Below are positions 22,320 to 28,985 of a stretch of DNA of 28,985 bases, piece by piece. Positions within the stretch are counted from its first letter, which is position 1. The number at the start of each line of letters is the position of its first letter. The stretch is from Nannochloropsis salina CCMP1776 (Eukaryota; Sar; Eustigmatophyceae; Eustigmatales; Monodopsidaceae): assembly GCA_004565275.1 (NCBI GenBank), contig SDOX01000166.1, forward strand, positions 148,653 through 177,637. The letters are read 5' to 3'. Below the pieces are notes generated by a model. The model ran no database searches. It had not been told where the DNA came from and saw only the letters and a list, made by a program, of their open reading frames with translations. A program made the position numbers and the translations under genes.

Positions 22320-23630
22320 GAGGGAGGGCGAAAAAGACGAGAAAAGAATCTTCTAGAAGAACGAAGGGCAGGACGACACGACAAGCGCGCGCGGCCGCGC
22401 AAAGACATTCCCTGGCACAGAAAGGGGAGGGAGAGAAGGAGGGAGGGAGGGAGTGAGGAAGGTCTTTGTAGGTGCCCTCGGTACCGTTCACAAGGACGTT
22501 ACTCCCCTGTCCCACACCGTCTCCCGGTCCACAAAAATGTCCTAGCGCGCACGACCTGGTGACAAGCCCCCCCAACAAAGTCGGGGGTAGCCGGCTGCGT
22601 GCGCCTATGCAGCCACTCCTTGCCCGGTCAGGCAACGTCACTCCCACGGGTGCCACGGAAGGTGCGGGCATTGGCGCGATCCAAAAAGGCAGGACGTATA
22701 CGGGGGGAAGGAAGGGGGGGAAGGGATGGGCTGGTCGGGACGAGGAGGAAAAATGTGCGAAGGGCGGCAAGCTGGGAATGGAAGAGAGGAGGCCGGGAGT
22801 AGGGGTAAGGCACATTGCGCTTCATTTTCAGGTTCAGAGGGAGGAAGGAGGGGAGGCCATGAATGCAGGGGTCAAGGAAGAGGGAAGGGAAGGACCGCGG
22901 TGCGGGCAGGGTGAGCACTTGCCCTGCGTCTGACAGGGGGGAAAAGAAAACGAATCGTGCCGCGGGTGAGTGGGGGAGGGCGAGAGAGCTTCCTTTTATT
23001 CTCAACGGCCGGATAAACCGCATGGAAGGGGAGGAAGGGGGGGATATGGGAGATTTGGAGAGAAAAAGCTCTGGAAAATAAAATCGGAGGGATCTATTGG
23101 CTCTGTCGATTGCTCACCCGGACCTCGGGCCCATTCTTGTTCATGGTCTGTTTGTCTGCTCGTAGACTCTCTTCTCCCTCTTCCCACCGTCCCCTTGCAT
23201 CTTCCCCCACTCTCCGCCCCCTCCTCCCTGCCTCAAAATTTCCTCGACCATTTTCCCGACTTTTTTCTAACTTCAACCGGTGTTTCTCGTGCCGCTCCGC
23301 TCCTCCAGCCCACCACGCACGGACTGTGCGAGGCCCTCCCTTCCCTCCTCCCTTCCCCCCCCCCTCCCTCTCGCCCACCTTCCCCTTCCTGTCCGTCGCT
23401 GGCTAGTCGTCCTTTCACGCCTCGACCGCCCTCTCATTCCATCCCCCAGGCATATATATACGTTCTCACCCCCAGGCCCCCTCCTTTCCCTGCCTGACAT
23501 GTCCCGGTTCCCCTCCTGGTCCGCCTTCGCCCTTTCTTGAATCTTGGCGCTCGGCCACCGGGCTCCTGCTTCCCTCCCTCCCACTTTCCCTCCCTCCCTC
23601 CCTCCCTCCTTCCCGCCCGCCCGAAACTTC
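22320..23630. other. Convergent spacer between UPF1 and SDHD
   Basis: About 1.3 kb between two convergent stop codons. It holds the 3' UTRs, a GGGA tract (about 22425-22453), a hairpin-forming stretch (22546-22604), and pyrimidine-rich sequence from 23160 to 23625. Long open frames on both strands are low-complexity and lack domains. No RNA gene was recognised. Confidence 0.55.
22546..22604. other. Imperfect inverted repeat (possible hairpin)
   Basis: GCGCACG at 22547-22553 pairs with CGTGCGC at 22598-22604, and an inner CCCCC (22567-22573 run) pairs with GGGGG (22583-22587). It lies about 230 bp after the UPF1 stop, in unannotated sequence. Function unknown; chance occurrence in GC-rich DNA is possible. 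Confidence 0.4.
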
Positions 23631-24559
23631 TCACGCCTCCTCCTTCTTTTCTGCCCGCCACAGACTCTTGAAGGTCTCCGTCAGTCCCGGTCCACTCAAA
23701 TTCAGTTTCAAGAGTCCCAAAAGCGTTACCGTCGTGGCCCCCAGGAGCACGTAACGGGCCAAGGGCCGGGAGGCCCGCGGGACGTAGTCGGAGATGATGT
23801 AATTGATACCGATGTGTCCGTGGACGGGGAAGGCGACCCCCAAAAAGAGGTCGACAGGAAAGGTGAGGGGGGACGGCGAGAGGAAGAGGGCGAGGGGGGC
23901 GGCGACAAGGAGGGCGGTGTTGCTCAAATGGTAGAATTTCGTGCCCACGGCCCCACTGTCGGCTTCCACGAGGCTTTGCACGTTCACTGAGGGAGGGAGG
24001 GAGGGAGGGAGGGAGGGGGAGGGAGGGAGAGGAATGGAGGGGGAGAAAAGAATGAGGGCCGATGATGTGGTGGACCGGACTATGGCAAGACATAGCCTGG
24101 GTGTGCGGGAGAGGGGCCCTGCATGAACGAGGAGATGGCTGGTCGAGGCAGGGGGGGAGGCGGCCCAGAGAGGGTGTTTTCACAATTAGGAAGACCGGGA
24201 CCGGGACGACGCGCGACAAGCGAATGGTCATGCATTCATGCATCCATTGTTGCGCCATGGTCATGTTTGCAATGGGAAAGTGGAAGATTGAACACGGGCA
24301 AGGGAAAGGGGAGAGGCGACTAGGAAATTGCCTCGTAGCGCCAGCCCCATACATTGGTACCGCACATTCCCTGCATCACACTGTGGAGAGCAAGTAAACC
24401 TCGCCCTTACACGCCTTTAATACGTGACGCACCTTTCTTGGGTTGTCCTGTGCTGATGCATCGGCCGAGGAGGAAGGCATTTGTCCGTGAAGTGCGAGAG
24501 AGGAGGGCCCCGGAGGATGGAAGAGAGGAAAGCACAGAGGAAGCGCGCCGAGTTGCCAT
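23631..24559 (-). CDS. SDHD: Succinate dehydrogenase membrane-anchor subunit (CybS), mitochondrial
   Basis: Two exons on the minus strand, 24559-24433 and 23986-23631, are joined in phase 1, giving 160 residues, the normal size for SDHD precursors. The protein anchors complex II in the inner mitochondrial membrane and helps form the ubiquinone and heme b sites. Exon 1 encodes an Arg/Ser/Leu-rich, acid-free presequence starting MATRRASSVLSS. Exon 2 has three hydrophobic segments (about 66-80, 87-107 and 119-135). The family signature is VHGHIGINYIISDYV, with the heme-ligand His region (98-100) and the Asp-Tyr pair (109-110) expected at the quinone site. The C-terminus TFKSLW matches the family end. 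The 446-bp intron ends in a long CCCT tract. The closest alternative, another small membrane anchor, is unlikely given the HGH...DY pattern. Confidence 0.85.
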
Positions 24560-24840
24560 GGCTGTGCAATGCATCCACAAAAGCGGTTTCTGCGTCCGCC
24601 AGATTGAATAAGATCGTGGAACATGAGAAGCGGGCATGGGGGCGGGTATTGAATGTTGCTCGGAATGGCGGTTTTGGGTTTTGGGAAGGAAATCGTCGCT
24701 GAGGCACGGGATAGGCGATAACAAGACAGGACGTCAGATTAAGCATCCAAAAAGGAGGACAGGGGGGGAAGAAGGCGGTGTCCTCATGTATGCATGGTCT
24801 CAGGGATATACTGCGGTTATTTCGAGGTGACGTTGGCTTT

Positions 24841-25141
24841 TTAGCACTTTGTCCGCTCTTTGTCCTTGGTTTTACATCTCTCAGCGTGCTTCAGCGTTGC
24901 CCCGTAGCCCACCTCGTCGGGATCTAGGATTACGATAATGTTCCTCTGTAATAAAAAGGCGCGATGAGTAGCATTAAGATGGCTAGAAAATGACACGATA
25001 TACCCGTTGGATAGCTTCTGTCCCACTGTGGTTCTTTTTCACGACTCCTGCCCCTGCTTGCCTGCCAAAGACGGAGTAACAAAAGTGTCTCGCGGCTGAT
25101 TTAGGTTTGTTTGGCTCCAGCAAAGAAAACACGACTTTCAT
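24841..25141 (-). CDS. Candidate small gene, unrecognised (two exons, 80 residues)
   Basis: Two minus-strand exons are proposed: 25141-25004 and 24945-24841, joined in phase 0 across a 58-bp intron with GTATAT at the donor and a T-rich tract ending ATTACAG at the acceptor. The product would be an 80-residue basic protein containing VFGRQAGAGVVKKNHSG and ILDPDEVGYGATLKHAERC, ending at TAA. The frame stays open upstream of 25141, so the start may be further 5', which would overlap the plus-strand ORF at 25246. I do not recognise the family. The strong acceptor and the protein-like sequence are the only support. Confidence 0.35.
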
Positions 25142-25245
25142 AGAAAAGAACGTCTGAAGAAGAAATGCTTGGCTGCTGCAAGTGCTTGACTTCGAGGTGA
25201 CTCATTGCCTTCTTTCCTGCGCACCGGTACAGCCCAAGGGAGGGG

Positions 25246-25467
25246 ATGGATCCTACGGAAGCCCTCTTTGCGAAAGCCTTTCCCCTCCTCCACGCGCACG
25301 ACCACGCATTCTCCCAGGGAAAGCTCAAAGAGATGCTGGCAGAGCTCGTCGCCCAGGACCCGTCCCTTGGGGTGCTTCGAGGCTGGGAAACGATGGCGGC
25401 CGAGGCGGGAGTCCCGCTGAAAGAGGCGCCACGGGGAGGGATCGCTCCCGTTAAAACCAGTCGTTGA
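25246..25467 (+). CDS. Candidate small protein, unrecognised (73 residues)
   Basis: An open frame from ATG 25246 to TGA 25465-25467 encodes an amphipathic, non-repetitive protein with LKEMLAELVAQDPSLGVL in its middle. Codons favour G/C in third position, like the neighbouring genes, while the surrounding DNA is AT-richer. A CGGTACAG just upstream (ending at 25232) could be a splice acceptor, so this may be the last exon of a larger gene. No family recognised. Confidence 0.4.
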   Translation: MDPTEALFAKAFPLLHAHDHAFSQGKLKEMLAELVAQDPSLGVLRGWETMAAEAGVPLKEAPRGGIAPVKTSR

Positions 25468-26447
25468 CCGGCTTCAAGGGATTCAAGAGAGCCTTGAGCC
25501 TAGCTGATAGAGCTCGTATTGTAGCATACCGTGTAAAGAAAGAATGGGACGGGTTCCCTGACATGAGAAGGAAGGGGTAATCCATCCCTAATCACAGCCT
25601 GATTTCGATGCTTTTGGCGGCGCCGATAGTTTGACAACGGCCACAAAATTTGGGGCGGCATTGCACTTCTCACGACAATCATCATATGCTCTGCGCCCCT
25701 GTCTTTTCCATTACAACATTTCCTTTGACATTGCCTACAACACATCCACTTCTCCTTCCCCCCTTCCTTCCCTTCCCTCAAGTGCCTATTGCCCCCCTCC
25801 CCCTTGCCCCCCCCCTCCGCATCCCTCCCCTTTAAATGATTCCCCCACTTCCCCCCTCTCCCTCTTCACGCAGTGAATTCATTTCACCTCCTCCTCATCC
25901 ACTCCGCCCCCCCCCCCACGCCTCTCCCTCCTCTGATGTACCGCTAGCATGTTCCTTCCTCAGCCACCCTCGCCTTCGAAGCCTCCCTCCCTCCCTCCTT
26001 CCCTCCTTCCCTCCTTCCCTCCTTCTCTCCCTCCCTCCCTCCCTCCCTCCCTCCCTTCAATTGCTCAGCCGTCCACCCCATCCCCCCCTTTTCCGCTCTC
26101 CGCGCCTCCCTCCCCTCCGTCCAGGTCCCTCACCTGCCCCCGCCCTCCTCGGGACAAAAGGTCACCTTGTAGTGGGGGCCCCCTTTCCCTTCCTGCCCGC
26201 AGCATAGATACAGGGAGTTGGCGCCGTCGTTATATTGCCTGGGAGGAGCCAAGGACAGAGGAAACGGCGAGTCTGAGGGCGGCGGAAGAGATCAGCTCCC
26301 ACGTGGCGGGGGCACGTGCCCCGGGAATCGAGGGGTGACGGTCCACATTTTTCAAACTTCAAATTTCACATTTTGAATCACCAAATATTTTGCGACAACC
26401 CCCTCTCCTGTACGCATGAGACCCCTCCCCCCCCTCCCCCTCCGTCC
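25468..26447. other. Intergenic stretch with a long CCCT tract
   Basis: About 1 kb. The first half is mixed composition with nothing recognisable. From 25745 to 26130 the plus strand is almost purely C/T, including (CCCT)n at about 25985-26056. The part from 26200 to 26447 likely includes the 3' UTR of the minus-strand gene that ends at 26448. No gene supported. Confidence 0.55.
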
Positions 26448-26886
26448 CTACCAGACATAGACGGAGGGGTTTCTGTCTTTGTACTGCATCGCGTAGTTCC
26501 CGTTTTGGGTCGAGAGGGGCCAGTCCGGCCAGGGCGAGGACATACGGACCTGCTGGTCTGCGAAGGAGGGAGGGAGGGAGGGCAAGATGAAGGAATTGCC
26601 ACCCTATCGAAAAGGTCGCGATCGCGCGCATCGCCATCCCCCGCGCCCGCCCCACCTTTCTGCGGGTAGTCGAGGTCCGGCTGCCTCCCCCCTCGCGCCG
26701 CATGGAAGGGGCTCTTGGGGTCACCGGCCCCCAGGGTGGGGCAAGCCATCGCGTAGGAGCCGCCAAGGCCGTTGTTGGGTTGGTAGGGGGACCAGGAGAA
26801 GGTCCCGGCGCAGCAAACCAGGTCGGACATTTTGTGGCCTTGCCTGGCGTATACGTCCCGCCGGTAGCCCCCGAACGCCAGGTTCT
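26448..26886 (-). CDS. Unrecognised conserved-looking gene (C-terminal two exons seen)
   Basis: Minus-strand exons 26886-26656 and 26557-26448 are joined in phase 1 (YPQK-DQQVRM) with good GT and CGCAG sites, giving at least 112 residues ending NPSVYVW and TAG. The sequence is rich in Tyr, Trp, Asn and Gly and is not repetitive: GGYRRDVYARQGHKMSD, CCAGTFSWSPYQPNNGLGG, SSPWPDWPLSTQNGNYAM. That composition looks like a structured protein under constraint. The 5' end is unresolved: exon 1 must end in phase 1, and one candidate ends at the CAG before GTGTCACC near 26936, but that exon would be mostly repeat. Family not recognised. It would be divergent from the KDM5-like gene, with a very short spacer. 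Confidence 0.6.
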
Positions 26887-27053
26887 CTGAGGGGGGGAGG
26901 GAGGGAGGGGGGCGGGGGGTGGAGGAGGGTGACACCTGTCGTCTCGCTTACATGACGGAGGGAGGGAGGGAGGGGGGGGGAAGGAGGGAGGAAGGGAGGG
27001 AGGGGGGGGGGAGGAGGGAGGAAGGGAGGGAGGAAAGGAGGGAGGGGCGGCCC
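26887..27053. repeat. GGGAGG repeats between the unknown gene and the KDM5-like gene
   Basis: Two GGGA-rich blocks (about 26890-26920 and 26955-27045) flank a short unique segment (26925-26957). The first exons and promoters of the two divergent genes should lie here or be hidden by misassembly of the repeat. Confidence 0.7.
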
Positions 27054-28985
27054 ATGTCGGAGTGCTACGTCTGTGGCGCCTTGCGGCACGCGGCGTGCAT
27101 GGAACCCCCTAGAAAGCACCTTCCTTTTGGGGACTGGTTCTGTCCCGACTGTGCGAAAGAGGAGGTGGATGATCTCCTCCTTCCGCCCTCCCGCCCCCCC
27201 TCCTCATCCGGCCCCTGTCGGCGGCGGGACTCTGAGGAGGCGTCGCGGGTGGGGGGGAGGAAGGGGGGCAGGAAGGGGGGGAGGAAAGGGCAGGGGCCCG
27301 CGGTGCCCCCGGGGGTGGAGGAATTGTTCGCCTCGTTTGGCTTCGAGGACGGCGAAGATTATACTTTGGAGTCCTTCAAGGCGATGGCCGTATCCTGGCG
27401 CGACGAGTACTTCGGGCGGGCGCGGGGGAAGGAGGGGGGGAAGGTGACTGAGGAAGAGGTGGAGGCAGAGTTCTGGCGTCTGATAGCGGGGGGCGGGGCG
27501 GGGGCCGACGAAGGGCAGGGAGGGCGGGAAGGAGGGCGGGAAGGAGGGCGGGGGGGAGGGCGGGGGGTGAGTCGGGCCCCCCCTGAGGTGAAGGTCGAGT
27601 ACGGAAGCGAGCTGGACACCGGCCGTTACGGCTCTGGGTTTCCGTTACCGGCGCCGTTACGGAGGGTAGCGCCTGGCAGCAACGATTGCACCTTCCTGAA
27701 GCCCCGCCCGAGCACCGTGGCCACTCCCACCCGTAGCTTGGAGGGAGGGAAGGAGGGAGGGAAGGAGGGAGGGAAGGAGGGAGGGAAGGAGGGAGGGAAG
27801 CTCTCCACGCCTACCCGCCTTGTCCCCCGCCGGGGCCCGCCCTCGGCCCCGCCCTCGGCCCCGCCCTCCCCCAAGCCCTACCTCCGCCACGGCTGGAACG
27901 TGAACAACCTGCCTCTGGCCACGGGAAGCATGCTGCACCACCTGGACGTGCCGGTTACGGGGGTGGTGGTCCCCTGGCTCTACGTAGGCATGGCCTTCTC
28001 CGCCTTTTGTTGGCACGCGGAGGACCATTACCTCTACTCCATCAACTACCTCCACCACGGCCTGGGGCCCAAGCACTGGTACGGACTCCCCGGCGCCGCG
28101 GGCGACGCCTTCGAGGCGCTCGTCCGGGAAAGCTACCCGGAGCTCGTCGCCCGAAACCCAGACCTGATGCTGCAGCTCGTAACCATGGTCGACCCCCGGT
28201 GGGTGGCGGACCGCGGCCTGCCCGTCTACACGACCAAGCAACGGCCAGGTCCGGGTTTGAAAATTTGAATTTGAACAGTGTTCCTTTGTACCTGTTTCTT
28301 TTCTTCCCCCCCCTTTTCTTTCTCGAGGGGGATCCGGGGATGGGCTAGTGGACAGCTCCCGTCTCCTTCCATGCATCGATCCTTCTCACGACTCCTCCCT
28401 CCCGCCCCTCCCTCCCGCCCTCCCCTCCCCGCCCTCCCTCCCGCCCTCCCAGGCCAATTCGTCGTCACCTTCCCCCACGCCTACCACGCGGGCTTCAACC
28501 ACCACTTCAACCTGGCCGAAGCGGTGAATTTCGCGCCCCCGGACTTCTTGCCCTGGGGAGGGAAGGCTCAGCACCTGTATCGGCGCCTCCATCGGGCCCC
28601 CGTCTTCTCCCAGGATCAGTTGGTGGTGGCGGCGGCGGCGGCCCTGCTCCAGCGCCCGGCCCGAGAGACGGCGGAGAGTCTGGAGCCGGTGTTGGAGGAG
28701 GTGCGGCGGATGGAGGAAGAGTCTCGGCGGCGGCGGGAGGGGGTGGAAAGGGACAAGCGATGGGGAGGGAGCTTCGTGGTGGAGGGGGGGGAGAGGAGGA
28801 GGGAGGGGAGGAGGAAGGGCGGGAAGGGAGGAGGAGGAAGGAGGAGGCGCGCCTGCTTGCCTCCTTGAGTTTGGAGGAGGAGAAGGAGGAGGAAGGGGAG
28901 GGAGGGGAAGAGAAGAAGGGGCGGAGGAAGCGGGGGAAGGAGGGAGGGGAGGAGGGGGAGACGAGCGTTCGGGTGGGGAAGGCGA
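27054..28985 (+). CDS. KDM5: KDM5/JARID1-type histone demethylase, PHD-JmjC (partial at both ends)
   Basis: Exons seen are (5' uncertain) 27054-28248 and 28453 onward, joined in phase 1 across a 204-bp intron ([11 protein letters not shown]). The family removes methyl groups from H3K4 using Fe(II) and 2-oxoglutarate in the nucleus. Order: the second half of a PHD finger ([12 protein letters not shown], then GDWFCPDC), the KDM5 linker ([36 protein letters not shown]), and the JmjC domain with [27 protein letters not shown] (Fe ligands H and E), [16 protein letters not shown], and [21 protein letters not shown] (third Fe ligand His). GGGA repeats insert Gly/Lys-rich loops. The first PHD Cys pair, JmjN and ARID are not seen upstream. 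In the present frame a TGA falls at 28866-28868 in G-rich sequence, but a neighbouring frame stays open to the window end ([16 protein letters not shown]), so the gene probably continues. Confidence 0.88.
27736..27801 (+). repeat. GGGAGGGAAGGA repeat encoding a Gly/Lys/Glu loop
   Basis: An 8-12 bp purine repeat lies in frame inside the KDM5-like exon, between the EYGSELD region and the JmjC domain. It encodes (EGGK)n and inserts a flexible loop without shifting the frame. Confidence 0.85.

Noticed and set aside
23434-24354. 306-codon minus-strand open frame across the SDHD locus
   Set aside because: It is in another frame than the SDHD exons and is mostly Pro/Ser repeat; the phase-matched SDHD exon pair explains the locus better.
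25980-26060. Regular CCCTCC repeats as a possible CRISPR-like array
   Set aside because: There are no unique spacers; it is a simple microsatellite in eukaryotic DNA.

Overview
This is nuclear DNA from a eukaryotic microalga. The genes are intron-rich and GC-rich, with mostly 60-450 bp GT-AG introns. Introns, spacers and some coding tails are filled with GGGAGG/CCCTCC simple repeats. That texture, together with the mix of housekeeping genes, most resembles a eustigmatophyte of the Nannochloropsis/Microchloropsis type. The organism call is inference from texture and is not proven by any single marker. A TTAGGG run inside an intron fits a TTAGGG-type telomere.

Layout. 1-2498 (+): 3' part of a large low-complexity protein with a weak codanin-1-like segment. 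3130-3616 (+): a lone retropepsin fragment, a retroelement fossil. 4622-6166 (+): queuosine-nucleoside glycosylase QNG1, three exons. 6320-8968 (-): class-III PLP enzyme of the ETNPPL/PHYKPL type, three exons. 9352-14052 (+): ClpB/Hsp78-type disaggregase, at least 13 exons, crossed by a 100-N assembly gap. 15244-16112 (+): CD225/dispanin membrane protein, two exons. 17155-18302 (-): phosducin-like PDCL3, two exons. 18543-22319 (+): UPF1 RNA helicase. 23631-24559 (-): succinate dehydrogenase anchor subunit SDHD, two exons. 24841-25141 (-) and 25246-25467 (+): two small candidate genes. 26448-26886 (-): unrecognised conserved-looking gene, two exons seen. 27054-28985 (+): PHD-JmjC protein of the KDM5 H3K4-demethylase family, running off the right edge.

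The genes form no pathway. They are ordinary housekeeping functions: proteostasis (ClpB, PDCL3), mRNA decay (UPF1), respiration (SDHD), tRNA-modification salvage (QNG1), chromatin (KDM5) and amine/phosphoethanolamine metabolism. Two pairs are divergent with short shared promoters: ETNPPL-like/ClpB (383 bp, with a heat-shock-element-like site) and PDCL3/UPF1 (240 bp). I rebuilt the exon joins by matching splice signals, phase and family sequence by eye. No transcript data were available.

The most unusual feature is the intron design. Many introns open with a GGGA-rich tract right after the donor and close with a CCCT-rich tract before the acceptor, so the two ends could pair. The same repeat appears in frame in several proteins. 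UPF1 and ClpB also show frame changes next to homopolymer runs, which look like assembly indels rather than gene death.
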